The notes under the pieces: generated by a model
What the model was told of the DNA's origin: nothing
Database searches by the model: none
The model's input: only the letters and a program-made list of their open reading frames with translations
Shown: one piece after another, positions 1-9,253 of the stretch
Layout of the letters: each line of letters opens with the position of its first letter
How positions within the stretch are numbered: position 1 is the first letter of the stretch
Position numbers and translations under genes: made by a program
Assembly: GCF_016481305.1 (NCBI RefSeq)
Contig: NZ_JAENBO010000001.1
Location: forward strand, 558,001 to 622,000
Direction: 5' to 3'
Length of the DNA: 64,000 nucleotides
Origin: Streptococcus pacificus
Lineage (GTDB): Bacteria; Bacillota; Bacilli; Lactobacillales; Streptococcaceae

Positions 1-102
1 ATTATAAGTTTTAGTCTTTTTTATTTTCACTACAATTGTACTTCATTTAGCTAATGAACTTAATGTAATACATGAGTTTAAAGTAGCAATCAAAATCTAG
101 CA

Positions 103-837
103 TCACTTGACATTACGTGAACCATGTTTAATAACCCATTGACATTCTTTACTGATATCGCCCTTCTCCCAATCGTTAACGATATAATAAAACTTTTCTT
201 CATCTTCCTTATATAAGTCATTGAGATTGTTAGCAACACTTTTTTGAATGTATTTGTCTTTATCATCTTTTAAATTCGTTAGGATTTTAAAATACTGGTC
301 AAAGTTATCTAAAGCAGTATATAGCTTCTTTGCCCATGGCAGTCTGATGCGAAGACATTCACTGGAAAGTCTCCTAACCCTTTCGTTTTCATCAACACTC
401 CACTCTTCCAACACTGTCATCGTTTCTTTCGTATATTTTTTTATTAGTGGTCTCATGCAATACTCTGACGTAAATCTTTTTGTCAGTTCTTTACTGAAGG
501 TTAGACTAGCCTCTAAGTAATCATCACCATATCGTTCGACATATTTTCCAATAGGCCAAAGCCACCAGCCTTCAGAAAAGGCACCAGCATTTCCTTTTAA
601 TTCATCTCCCAGCATTTCATAAAAAATCAAAAGTGTCTCTTCATAGCCTAAATTGATAGACTCATAGAGGGCTTTCGCTATTAAGTCCTGTCTTTGATTA
701 AATTCCAGTTGTTCAATGGTATTACTTGTGAGTTCAAGAAATTTTTCACTATTAAAATCGTTACTTATTGCTGCTATCTTATTTGACATCATTTTTAAGT
801 AATCAATATCATAATAGTCTTTCACTTTTTTAGCCAT
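103..837 (-). CDS. AlkC-like DNA alkylation repair protein (HEAT-like repeats)
   Basis: A 244-residue, mostly helical protein without signal peptide or membrane segment. Two stretches resemble the AlkC branch of the AlkC/AlkD 3-methyladenine glycosylases: an aromatic segment FSEGWWLWPIGKY (about residues 88-100) and a conserved-looking ENERVRRLSSECLRIRLPW block (about 150-170). AlkC/AlkD proteins are non-base-flipping glycosylases built of HEAT-like repeats that excise N3-alkylated purines; the activity here is inferred. The ATG lies only 3 bases after the stop of the upstream membrane-protein gene and has a weak Shine-Dalgarno, so translation is probably coupled. It is the last gene of an AT-rich three-gene set downstream of guaA. 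It could be an AlkC relative that has changed function. Confidence 0.7.
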   Translation of the reverse strand: MAKKVKDYYDIDYLKMMSNKIAAISNDFNSEKFLELTSNTIEQLEFNQRQDLIAKALYESINLGYEETLLIFYEMLGDELKGNAGAFSEGWWLWPIGKYVERYGDDYLEASLTFSKELTKRFTSEYCMRPLIKKYTKETMTVLEEWSVDENERVRRLSSECLRIRLPWAKKLYTALDNFDQYFKILTNLKDDKDKYIQKSVANNLNDLYKEDEEKFYYIVNDWEKGDISKECQWVIKHGSRNVK

Positions 838-840
838 TTT

Positions 841-1341
841 TTATTCCATATTCTTAAGATTTTTAATAATATTAATGATAACAAACCATAAATAAGCAAT
901 AAAGCCATTAAGTAAAACACCAAAAGTGTTGAATTCAGGTCTTAGATTACCATAAACTGATAATAAAGAAAAAACTAAAAAGACGATTGGAAGAACAGAG
1001 CTTGGTATCTCATTTTGAGCAAACTGTTTTTTTAATTTTCCAGTGTACCATAACGTAATAATCTGACCAATAATAGTAAATAAAAGGACTATAAATCCAA
1101 AAACAGCAAGAAAAATTCCTCCTGTAACAGCAATTTCAGGATTAACTTCTCCAGCATTCTCCAAACCTAAACCGGCAAGTAAACTACCACCAAGAATAAC
1201 AGGAATGGCAATAATTAGAGTAATGATAATGGCTATGATAGCAAATATTCTTAATAGTTTAGCAACGACAAAACCTTTTTCTGAAAGTCCTTTTTTGTCG
1301 TTAGGGTCTACATTTTTAAACAACAAATTAAAATTATTCAT
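841..1341 (-). CDS. Small four-helix membrane protein, unknown function
   Basis: A 166-residue protein with about four hydrophobic segments (roughly residues 28-58, 72-96, 115-132 and 139-160) after a charged cytoplasmic-looking N-terminus. AAAGGATAAAC precedes the ATG. I do not recognise a named family; it resembles the loosely conserved small membrane proteins of Firmicutes. It sits between a 685-residue coiled-coil membrane protein upstream and the AlkC-like gene, with 3 bases to the latter, so at least these two genes are probably cotranscribed. No catalytic motif is visible and no function is proposed. Confidence 0.6.
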   Translation of the reverse strand: MNNFNLLFKNVDPNDKKGLSEKGFVVAKLLRIFAIIAIIITLIIAIPVILGGSLLAGLGLENAGEVNPEIAVTGGIFLAVFGFIVLLFTIIGQIITLWYTGKLKKQFAQNEIPSSVLPIVFLVFSLLSVYGNLRPEFNTFGVLLNGFIAYLWFVIINIIKNLKNME

Positions 1342-1412
1342 AATAGTTTATCCTTTCTATAAACAATGATAAGATTAAAAATTTATAAATAAATTGTAAT
1401 CAATGTACAATC

Positions 1413-3470
1413 TTAGATTCTATTAATATCCTCTCTAATTTCAGTTATTTCATTATCTATATTAGTTAGTTCAGAATTGATAGAATTAATTTCATTATAA
1501 ATTTTGTGACAAAAGCTTTCTTTTATTTTTCTTATTATTTTAATTAAGTTAACTTCTTTTTTCTTTTCCTTTTCTATTGAATAAATTAGAGAAAGAATAA
1601 AAGGTATCGAACCAATAATATATAAATATTTTTCAATTTTATCCCAAGTAAAACAAACAATAATACTAAAGATTATAAAATAAATTATTAAAGATAATTT
1701 GATTAAGCTTTTAAAAAATTTACATTTTTTTTCCATCTTTTCATTAAGGATTATCTTTTGATTTACTAATTGTTTTTTTCGTGCTTCTTTTTCTTGTAGT
1801 AATTGACGCTTTGATTGTAAAAGTTTTTCTTTTATTTTCGAATTCTCTTCTTTTAATTTGTTTTCAACTTGAATTTTAACATTTATTTCATTCTGTAATT
1901 GTTTATTTTTCTCAACTTCTTTTTCGGTTTTTATTTTTTGATAATTAAACTCTTCTATAAATGAATCAAGACTATCTTCTTTTATTGTATTAAGTATATC
2001 TTGAGAATTACTTGCCTTTATTTCCTCGGCATTTAATACTTTTTCTCTAAGATTTGAAATTCTGGCTGCCGCTTGCTCTTTGGTTATATCACCTTTTTCA
2101 AAATGATATCTTAACTCTTCATATTTTTCTCCAACACTTTTATTTAAAACATTTGATAAAACTATTTGTGCTTTGCTAATTACATTAAAAGATTTTGGCA
2201 AGATCTCTTTCCCAAATCCTTTATTGAGTTTAAACCAAAATTTATTAGTCAAGAAGCTTAAATCAGTAGCAAGAGGAACATTGCCATTCTCTTTAAGCAA
2301 ATCATCCCAAGCTACTTTAATTGTAATTGAATTTCCAGTTAGTAAAATATATTTTATATTTTCAAAATTTTCTTCCCTTAAATTTCCTCTAAGAATTGAA
2401 ATATAGTTTAAGAACTGTAAGTAAGGATAAGGATCTTTTCCAATTTCTTTTTCAACTTTTTCAATTAATTCATCATTAATAACATTGTACTCGTAATTGT
2501 TTTTATCAAAATAGTTTTGATAAGAATCTTCTGTTATCCCAAATTTTTCTAGAAACATAAAAAAATCTGATCTTTTTGAAATTACATCACTAGCTGAATG
2601 ACAACCATTTATAATTGAAACCATTGCAGTATTGTTTTGATCAGGTCTAGTATTTTCACTTATAAATTTTTCTGCTTTATAGAAAAATTTTTCAATTTCT
2701 TCTTTAACTTCCGTAAAATACTTTAACTTAATTATTCTCTTTTTAGCTTTCGTGTTTATTTCCTTTACTAAAGAATAAAAATCCATAGCTAAATTTTTAA
2801 ATAGCTCACCATTATAACCAGCTAAATGAAATAATATTTCTGTGTCAACATATATAGTTAATTCATTTTTCCAAGAACCAATTTCGTTTACATTATTATT
2901 AAATTTTATTCCAGTGTAAATTATTACACCTTCTCTTATTAAATTAAGATGGCTTCTAAATTCATAATTATTTTCATTTTCTAATATAAAAGCAGATATA
3001 TATTCAATATATTTTTCTCCATTACTTCTATCTAGTAAAAAACTATAAAAGGTTCTTGAAGCTTCTTCTATATCTTTATCAGTTAGTTTTCTTAAAGTTT
3101 TTTTCTCAATATATAAAATAAGATTTTTAAATATTTCTTCGTTTCTGATTTGATTAGTTTTTTGTGACTCATTAACTGAAGATTCTTTAATCACTGAAAT
3201 ATCAGAAATTGAATAAATACCATTATTTCTTCTAACAAAACTCATTTTTGATAGTGATGTTTTTACTACAGCAGTAGGTATTTCAAATTCATAAATAGAA
3301 TTAAGCTTTTCTGTAATCTCTGTTAAACTAAATTCATAAATACGTTTGCTTTTAATAATTTCACTCAAAAAAGCTGATATAACTCCATAGACATCTTTTT
3401 CGGAATCATAAAGTTCTCTAAATAGTGCTAAAGAAGCTAATAATCTACTATCTTCACCTATTTTTTTCAT
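1413..3470 (-). CDS. Unrecognised membrane-anchored protein: winged helix, possible PIN-like domain, coiled coil, TM hairpin
   Basis: 685 residues, clearly more AT-rich than the core genes. In order: residues 1-95 look like a winged-helix module, with a helix-turn-helix-like SLTEITEKLNSIY then a wing ending NGIYSIS. Residues 203-400 start with a beta strand carrying Asp209 (IYVDTEILFHL), followed by Glu254/Glu258 in YFTEVKEEIE, Asp295/Asp302 in SASDVISKRSDFF, and a late ILLTGNSITIKVAWD strand; this order of acids is suggestive of a PIN-like nuclease. Residues about 465-585 are a charged coiled coil. Two hydrophobic helices follow (588-607 and 616-631) and a final coiled coil (635-685). There is no signal peptide, so the N-terminal domains should be cytoplasmic and membrane-tethered. 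I know no named family with this architecture. It sits in an accessory patch beside guaA, which fits but does not prove a defence or stress role. Confidence 0.6.
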   Translation of the reverse strand: MKKIGEDSRLLASLALFRELYDSEKDVYGVISAFLSEIIKSKRIYEFSLTEITEKLNSIYEFEIPTAVVKTSLSKMSFVRRNNGIYSISDISVIKESSVNESQKTNQIRNEEIFKNLILYIEKKTLRKLTDKDIEEASRTFYSFLLDRSNGEKYIEYISAFILENENNYEFRSHLNLIREGVIIYTGIKFNNNVNEIGSWKNELTIYVDTEILFHLAGYNGELFKNLAMDFYSLVKEINTKAKKRIIKLKYFTEVKEEIEKFFYKAEKFISENTRPDQNNTAMVSIINGCHSASDVISKRSDFFMFLEKFGITEDSYQNYFDKNNYEYNVINDELIEKVEKEIGKDPYPYLQFLNYISILRGNLREENFENIKYILLTGNSITIKVAWDDLLKENGNVPLATDLSFLTNKFWFKLNKGFGKEILPKSFNVISKAQIVLSNVLNKSVGEKYEELRYHFEKGDITKEQAAARISNLREKVLNAEEIKASNSQDILNTIKEDSLDSFIEEFNYQKIKTEKEVEKNKQLQNEINVKIQVENKLKEENSKIKEKLLQSKRQLLQEKEARKKQLVNQKIILNEKMEKKCKFFKSLIKLSLIIYFIIFSIIVCFTWDKIEKYLYIIGSIPFILSLIYSIEKEKKKEVNLIKIIRKIKESFCHKIYNEINSINSELTNIDNEITEIREDINRI

Positions 3471-3540
3471 TGAATCTCCAAATCTAAAATAAAAATTTAA
3501 TTTTTAGAATATATTATTTAATAGAATCTATCCTTAATAG

Positions 3541-3592
3541 ACAAATAATATTATTCTATAAAAATTTCATTTTTAATTATAATATTATTTGT
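3541..3592. repeat. 14-bp perfect inverted repeat upstream of the 685-residue gene
   Basis: ACAAATAATATTAT at 3541-3554 is repeated as its exact reverse complement at 3579-3592, with 24 bases between. It lies about 70-120 bases before the start codon at 3470, in the leader or promoter zone of that gene. It could be an operator, a cruciform, or chance in AT-rich DNA. Confidence 0.5.
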
Positions 3593-3615
3593 TATAAAAA
3601 TCAATATGTTAATAT

Positions 3616-3650
3616 TTTTAAAACCATAACTTAAAAGTTATGGTTTTAAA
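3616..3650. terminator. Bidirectional terminator after guaA
   Basis: AAAACCATAACTT and its complement form a long near-perfect hairpin with A and T runs on both sides, 27 bases after the guaA stop codon. Confidence 0.8.
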
Positions 3651-3676
3651 AATTAAGTTTATACAACAAAGTTCTC

Positions 3677-3688
3677 CTACTCCCACTC
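3677..3688 (-). other. Possible attachment-site core at the 3' end of guaA
   Basis: The last codons and stop of guaA read GAGTGGGAGTAG. Integrative elements and genomic islands in many bacteria, including streptococci, use the guaA 3' end as attB, with a core of this type. I found no second copy between here and position 1, so no flanked element can be drawn inside the window. Confidence 0.4.
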
Positions 3689-5242
3689 TACTGTTGCTGG
3701 TGGTTTACTTGTAATATCATAGACAATACGGTTAACGTGGTCTACTTCATTAACGATACGTACTGAGATTTTTTGAAGGACATCCCAAGGAATCTTAGCA
3801 AAGTCTGCTGTCATCCCATCAACTGATGTGATGGCTCTAATTGCAATGGTATAGTCGTAGGTACGACCATCTCCCATAACTCCAACTGAGCGTACACCGG
3901 TATTAACGGTGAAGTATTGCCAGATGTCACGGTCAAGTCCTGCTGCTGCTATTTCTTCACGCAAGATAGCATCTGATTCACGAACGGTTTTCAAGCGCTC
4001 TTCTGTGATTTCACCAATGACACGAATGGCTAATCCTGGTCCTGGGAATGGTTGGCGCCAAACAATCTCATCAGGCATACCAAGTGCTGTTCCAAGTGCA
4101 CGTACTTCATCTTTAAAGAGTGTGTTTAACGGTTCAATGAGTTCAAATTGCATGTCTTCAGGCAGTCCACCAACATTGTGGTGTGACTTGATGGTTTGCG
4201 CTGTCTCTGTGCCTGACTCAATGATATCAGTATAAAGAGTTCCTTGCGCAAGGAAGCTCACGTCTTTAAGTTTACTTGCCTCATCATCAAAAACATAGAC
4301 AAACTCGTTGCCAATGATTTTACGTTTCTTCTCAGGATCATCAACGCCAGCTAATTTATCAAGGAAACGTTTTTGCGCATCCACTTTAATGATGTTAAGG
4401 CCAAACTTACCGCCAAGCATCTCCATGACTTGCTCAGCTTCACCTTTACGAAGCAAACCATGGTCAACAAAGATAGATGTCAATTGGTCACCAATTGCTT
4501 TTTGAAGAAGAACACCGACAACTGACGAGTCCACTCCACCAGAAAGACCAAGAAGGACTTTTTTATCACCAACTTTTTCACGGATTTTTTGGATTTCAAG
4601 GTCGATGAAATTATCCATAGACCAGCTACGTGAGGCACCGCAGATGGTGACAGCAAAGTTTTTAAGAATGTCATTGCCGTATACAGAATGACGCACTTCT
4701 GGATGGAATTGAATACCGTAAAGGTGTTTATCAGTATTTTCAATAGCTGCAAAAGGACAGTCTAGTGATTCCCCAGTCTTAACAAAGCCTTGAGGGATTT
4801 CTGTGACCGCATCACCATGACTCATAAGAACAATTTGTTCTTCTGGCGTATTCTCAAATAATTGAGAAGTTTGTGTCAAGTTTAATTGTGATTGACCATA
4901 TTCACGATTTCCTGCCGTTCCAGCTGGTACCACTTTACCACCCAAAGTATGAGTGATTAACTGCATCCCATAACAAATCCCAAGAACTGGAATTCCCAAC
5001 TCTAAAATTTCTGGGTCAATTTTAAAACTATCTTCTTCATAAACTGAATTAGGTCCTCCAGATAGGATAATACCAATCGGGTTAATAGCGCGAACTTCTT
5101 CTGCAGAAATCTTATGGCTCATCAACTCAGAAAAAATGCCTAACTCACGGATACGACGTGTAATCAACTGATTATACTGACTACCGTAATCTAGGACAAT
5201 AATTTTTTCAACATCATTTAACATACTAGCAACTGTGCTCAT
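3677..5242 (-). CDS. guaA: GMP synthase (glutamine-hydrolysing)
   Basis: Converts XMP, ATP and glutamine to GMP. The 521-residue protein has the class I glutamine amidotransferase domain first, with nucleophile Cys in GICYGMQL and the His/Glu pair in FHPEV, then the ATP-pyrophosphatase domain with LSGGVDSSV, and ends in KPPATVEWE as in other streptococcal GuaA. The open frame extends 21 codons further upstream, but the ATG at 5242 has AAAGGGA at good spacing and gives the usual N-terminus ([17 protein letters not shown]), so I use it. The gene stands alone between terminators. Confidence 0.97.
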   Translation of the reverse strand: MSTVASMLNDVEKIIVLDYGSQYNQLITRRIRELGIFSELMSHKISAEEVRAINPIGIILSGGPNSVYEEDSFKIDPEILELGIPVLGICYGMQLITHTLGGKVVPAGTAGNREYGQSQLNLTQTSQLFENTPEEQIVLMSHGDAVTEIPQGFVKTGESLDCPFAAIENTDKHLYGIQFHPEVRHSVYGNDILKNFAVTICGASRSWSMDNFIDLEIQKIREKVGDKKVLLGLSGGVDSSVVGVLLQKAIGDQLTSIFVDHGLLRKGEAEQVMEMLGGKFGLNIIKVDAQKRFLDKLAGVDDPEKKRKIIGNEFVYVFDDEASKLKDVSFLAQGTLYTDIIESGTETAQTIKSHHNVGGLPEDMQFELIEPLNTLFKDEVRALGTALGMPDEIVWRQPFPGPGLAIRVIGEITEERLKTVRESDAILREEIAAAGLDRDIWQYFTVNTGVRSVGVMGDGRTYDYTIAIRAITSVDGMTADFAKIPWDVLQKISVRIVNEVDHVNRIVYDITSKPPATVEWE

Positions 5243-5376
5243 GGGTTCCCTTTCTCTTGTTGTTAAAAACAACCTTTTTTGATATTTTACCATATTTTTA
5301 AGCATTACACACTGTAAAATATCATCTTTTTTATATTTGACACTTCTTTAATAAGATATTAAATTTAACTTTTTAC

Positions 5377-5410
5377 AATAAAAAGAGTCAGCTAAAAGCC
5401 GACTCCTTTT
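5377..5410 (-). terminator. Terminator of the Bsp-repeat protein gene
   Basis: Read on the minus strand, GGAGTCGGC, loop TTTTA, then GCTGACTC with one internal mismatch, followed by TTTTTATT, directly after the stop codon. Confidence 0.8.
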
Positions 5411-8400
5411 TAGTCTGTAATTTTGATGAAAGGAACTCCCACACCTTGAACATCTTCTGGTGCATGACTACGTTCAGCAAACAACCTTGCTGTTGGATAC
5501 CAACCTGTATTTTGACGACTCCAAGGATCTGTGACGTAAGTCATACCATTTTGATAGCCTTTTAAAACAAGTTCATGTGAACCGTTACTGACAAATTTAT
5601 TATTTTGAACGGCAGCAAGAACATAGTGACCTGTTTTAAGATTGTCCTCTAATTGTTTTTGTGAGCCTAGAACTTCTGATTTAAAGCCGTAAGCCTTATT
5701 AGCTTGCAAAATACCAAGAGCAGACGTTCCAGCAAATTTGCGGTTAAATTCTTGTGTTTGGTTGTATAAATAGTCCGCGACATTATACGGTTTAATATCC
5801 TTACCACTTAAAGCAGAATAAACCATGCTTAAAGCTGTTGGGACACAGCCTGTTACACCAAGGCTTTGGCCACCATAGTTTTTACCACTCCATCTAGAAT
5901 CCCATTGAAGATAATAAGGCATATTGTTATAGTCTGTTCTTTTAACCGTTTGTGTGGTAGCTGTGACAAAATACATCTTGCCATTTTGTTTTTGGTAAAC
6001 GTGGATGTGATAAGTACCAGTATCAGAGTGATTAACAACATTAAACATACCATTTGCTTGAAGATATTTTTTAGAGGCATTGTACCACTTCAAATCATTT
6101 TGACCATTTTTTTCCGACCAAACAGCATAGACAACATCACCATCTGAATAGAGATTATCAATTTTTACTTGATGAACACCAGTACCAAGATAATCTACTT
6201 TTACTGTGCTTGGATTAGTGCCTTTATCAAAATGATATTTTCCTAAATCATAGCCGATTTGTTTACCATTACTTAATTGTAAATAAGTATGAACAGTATA
6301 ATCACCAACAACATTCTGATGATATTTACCACTCACAGGAATAGTAACTTGTTTTGATCCAGTTGGTCTCAAAACATACCAGTGAATGTTTTCTTGTTTC
6401 TTTTCAGACCAAGCAGCTACTTTAAATGTAGTCACATCATAAGAATTGTCTGGTATAGTAATCACAACGTCAAGTGATGCCTGATTAGGCTTATGATTTT
6501 TGACGACTACAGTTGGATTTGTAAGGGTAATGACTCCAGTATCAAATCCTTTACTATCAGAAATACCAATTAAACGATTTTGTTCAAGTTGACTTTTACC
6601 GTAGATATGAACATTATAGTGACCAGAATCAAAATGATGGTCTTTTATTTGAAAGGTCATTCTGTATTGGGTGTCTGAAAATTTTGTTGTTTCATACCAT
6701 TTCAAATCGTCCTGACCTTTATTTGTTGACCAAACTGGAACAATAATTTGACTGATATAATAAGGAACATTACTTACAAAAACGGTATAGTTAACATCAT
6801 CATTTTTAATAATTTCTGTTGTTACAGAAGGTTTTTCAATGGTAAATTGTCTTCCTGTTAAACCTTTATATCGACCATTGTTATAATAAGTATGAATATG
6901 ATAAGTACCATACCCTTTATGATTAGTATAAGACGCTACTGCTTCTCCAGCTTTATTAGCTTGATACCATTTTAAATCATCTTGACCATTAACATCCGAC
7001 CATACTGCAAACATGACTTTATCCATTTCAGAAATAAGATTAGAATCAAGCGATAATGCTAAACCTTTAGTGGTCATTTCTACTGACACATTGTTTTTAA
7101 TCTTTGAGGTATCAATTTGAAATTTACCTAAGTTAACACCAAATGTTTTATTGTCAGTATATGTTGTATACACATGGACGTTATAGTTATCACTGGTATT
7201 ACTATGATTAAGAATAGAAATTTTAGTCTTAGTTTTCCCCTCTATTATCTTTGGTTGATACCATTTTAAATCATCTTGGCCTTTATTATCAGACCACACA
7301 GCAATACTAACATGTTTAACTTTTTGAAGAGACTGACTACCGTCTACAATAACATCAAAAGTAGGATTATATTTATCATAATTTTCAACCCTTGATTTGA
7401 CATTATAAACCTGATTTTCTTTAACTTGAAATCCCGGTGTGGCAGTTAATCCAACTAAGGATTTTGTTACTCGACTATTACCATAGATATGAACACTATA
7501 GTGACCAATATCATAGTGATGATTAGAAAGATTGACAACAAGAGAATACTTTGTTGCTGATTCTTTGTTAGCTTTATACCATTTTAAATCATCCTGACCC
7601 TTAATATTAGACCAAACTGGGATAACAATCTCAGATAAAGTTTGAGGAACATTGTCTACACTCACTTTATATTGATGATTATTAAGTGACTCTATAACGG
7701 CATCAACCTTTGGCACATCAAGAGTGATCGTTCTGGCATTTAAACCTTTTATGATTCCGTTTGTATTGGAATATGTGTGGATATGATAAAGTCCATAAGA
7801 ACGGTGATTTGAGAAATTAACATAGGCAACTCCTCCAGATTCAGCGGTATACCACACCAAATCATCTTGTCCCTTATTATCTGACCATACAGCAAATTTT
7901 ATCAAAGTCCCATTAGGAATTTGAGGATGATATTGAATTCTTAGTCCTGTTTCACCAATAGTAACATCAGTAATTTGATTAGCGTCAATGGGTTGTTTGC
8001 TTGTTCTAAATGAGACGCTATTTTCAACTGTTTCTTCTATTTTTTCCTGACTAACTTGAGGACTTGACTCATCGACTGTTTTGTCCATATCTTTATGATC
8101 AGACTCTAAAGTATCCTGAGATGAGCTATTGGTAAAACCACTTTCTTCCATAGTACTCAAGGATTCCCTTGTTTCTTCCTTGTAGCTATCTAGAATTACT
8201 TCTTTTTCATCATCAATATCTGTTTCTTCATCTACATTATTTGAAAAAACATTCTGGGAATCACTGACTGTATTATCGATTAATTCCACCGGCATATTAG
8301 CATCAATAGTGTTTACATTCATGCTATCATCAGCCATAATCGTTGATGAAAATAAGATAGTAGAAGCTACTAGGGAAATGTATAAATAGGATTTCAACCT

Positions 8401-8412
8401 CTTATACTGCAT
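5410..8412 (-). CDS. Secreted GBS Bsp-like repeat protein with C39-like peptidase domain
   Basis: About 1000 residues. A signal peptide (KRLKSYLYISLVASTILFSS, Ala at the end) is followed by an acidic Ser/Glu-rich linker to about residue 145. Seven repeats of about 90 residues follow, each marked by (A/V)WSxxxGQDDLxWY, the GBS Bsp-like repeat; repeat 6 is degenerate (WSEKKQENIHWY). The C-terminal 160 residues look like a papain-fold C39-like peptidase with Cys in TGCVPTALSM, His in SHELVLKGY and Asp in VTDPW. There is no LPXTG anchor, so it is secreted or held non-covalently. Cell-wall processing or septation is the usual guess for Bsp proteins. The longer frame begins at 8427, but GGGAGG lies inside those first codons and fits the ATG at 8412. 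Confidence 0.85.
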   Translation of the reverse strand: MQYKRLKSYLYISLVASTILFSSTIMADDSMNVNTIDANMPVELIDNTVSDSQNVFSNNVDEETDIDDEKEVILDSYKEETRESLSTMEESGFTNSSSQDTLESDHKDMDKTVDESSPQVSQEKIEETVENSVSFRTSKQPIDANQITDVTIGETGLRIQYHPQIPNGTLIKFAVWSDNKGQDDLVWYTAESGGVAYVNFSNHRSYGLYHIHTYSNTNGIIKGLNARTITLDVPKVDAVIESLNNHQYKVSVDNVPQTLSEIVIPVWSNIKGQDDLKWYKANKESATKYSLVVNLSNHHYDIGHYSVHIYGNSRVTKSLVGLTATPGFQVKENQVYNVKSRVENYDKYNPTFDVIVDGSQSLQKVKHVSIAVWSDNKGQDDLKWYQPKIIEGKTKTKISILNHSNTSDNYNVHVYTTYTDNKTFGVNLGKFQIDTSKIKNNVSVEMTTKGLALSLDSNLISEMDKVMFAVWSDVNGQDDLKWYQANKAGEAVASYTNHKGYGTYHIHTYYNNGRYKGLTGRQFTIEKPSVTTEIIKNDDVNYTVFVSNVPYYISQIIVPVWSTNKGQDDLKWYETTKFSDTQYRMTFQIKDHHFDSGHYNVHIYGKSQLEQNRLIGISDSKGFDTGVITLTNPTVVVKNHKPNQASLDVVITIPDNSYDVTTFKVAAWSEKKQENIHWYVLRPTGSKQVTIPVSGKYHQNVVGDYTVHTYLQLSNGKQIGYDLGKYHFDKGTNPSTVKVDYLGTGVHQVKIDNLYSDGDVVYAVWSEKNGQNDLKWYNASKKYLQANGMFNVVNHSDTGTYHIHVYQKQNGKMYFVTATTQTVKRTDYNNMPYYLQWDSRWSGKNYGGQSLGVTGCVPTALSMVYSALSGKDIKPYNVADYLYNQTQEFNRKFAGTSALGILQANKAYGFKSEVLGSQKQLEDNLKTGHYVLAAVQNNKFVSNGSHELVLKGYQNGMTYVTDPWSRQNTGWYPTARLFAERSHAPEDVQGVGVPFIKITD

Positions 8413-8479
8413 AATAATACCTCCCAAATTTCTTCTAAAATTATTATACTACTGTTGAAAATAATTAGCAAATAAATAT

Positions 8480-8506
8480 AAAAAAGAGGTGATTAACACC
8501 TCCTTT
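8480..8506 (-). terminator. Terminator of gyrA-srtA
   Basis: Minus strand: AAAGGAGGTG, TTAAT, CACCTCTTTTTT, right after the srtA stop. Confidence 0.8.
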
Positions 8507-8512
8507 AATAGT

Positions 8513-9253
8513 TTATAACGAAATTTGATTGTATTGTTTTTCAAATGCTTTTAAAATGGATTGGTCAGCATCGTCAAAAGCTAATTCACCTGTTAATTCA
8601 CCATAAACAATGGTGCGGTAAGTTGCTTCTGCATCCGTACAGGTGACAAGAGTAATCTGATTTTTGCCTTCCACATCATAGACCACATCAACCCTATCAG
8701 GAGTGACTTGTTCAACCATATTGATAGTGTAGACATAGATTTTTTCTTTATCAGTTAGATAAATCTTCATTCCTTCTTTGGCATTATCCAAAGGAGAAAA
8801 GAGCATTTGCGAAGAACCTGTAAGGCCAAACACATGGTGACTAGCAAGAGCATAGTTGCCTTGACCCATCACTTGATCTTCTTTCATGGTTCCAGCTCCA
8901 TAACTCAATGCAACATTGTCTAATCCTTTAAAGATTGGAAGGTTAAGTTCCAAGTCTGGAATCGCAATACCGCCAATAACTGGTAAGTCTTGAGCACTCA
9001 TTTGTGCAGCAAGGACTGCCTCAACATTTAATGACTCAACATCTTCAAACTTGAAGGTTGATTTGGCTTTCTTGTTTTTATCAATATCTTTTTTATCAAC
9101 TTTAGTCACCTGATATTTATTGGTATTCCAAGCGATAAGTGTGTTTCTAATCGGCTTATTAAAAATAAGTGCTAAACCAACTAGAAAAAGGAGAAAAACA
9201 AGAGTATTGAGTAGAATGCTTTTTAGCTTAGAACGTTTTTTCCTTCTATTCAT
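8513..9253 (-). CDS. srtA: Class A sortase
   Basis: Cysteine transpeptidase that cleaves LPXTG surface proteins between Thr and Gly and joins them to the cell wall. The 246-residue protein has an N-terminal cytoplasmic basic stretch, one membrane anchor (about residues 13-32), and a sortase domain with His in ASHHVFG, catalytic Cys in ITLVTCTD and Arg in TYRTIVYG. Its start overlaps the gyrA stop by 8 bases, the gyrA-srtA arrangement found in streptococci, so the two are cotranscribed and probably coupled. It is followed by a terminator. Confidence 0.97.
   Translation of the reverse strand: MNRRKKRSKLKSILLNTLVFLLFLVGLALIFNKPIRNTLIAWNTNKYQVTKVDKKDIDKNKKAKSTFKFEDVESLNVEAVLAAQMSAQDLPVIGGIAIPDLELNLPIFKGLDNVALSYGAGTMKEDQVMGQGNYALASHHVFGLTGSSQMLFSPLDNAKEGMKIYLTDKEKIYVYTINMVEQVTPDRVDVVYDVEGKNQITLVTCTDAEATYRTIVYGELTGELAFDDADQSILKAFEKQYNQISL

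Noticed and set aside
3909-4235. 108-codon plus-strand frame inside guaA
   Set aside because: Low-complexity shadow of guaA.
5243-5376. Purine riboswitch upstream of guaA
   Set aside because: No three-way junction or conserved purine aptamer core; the region is short and AT-rich.
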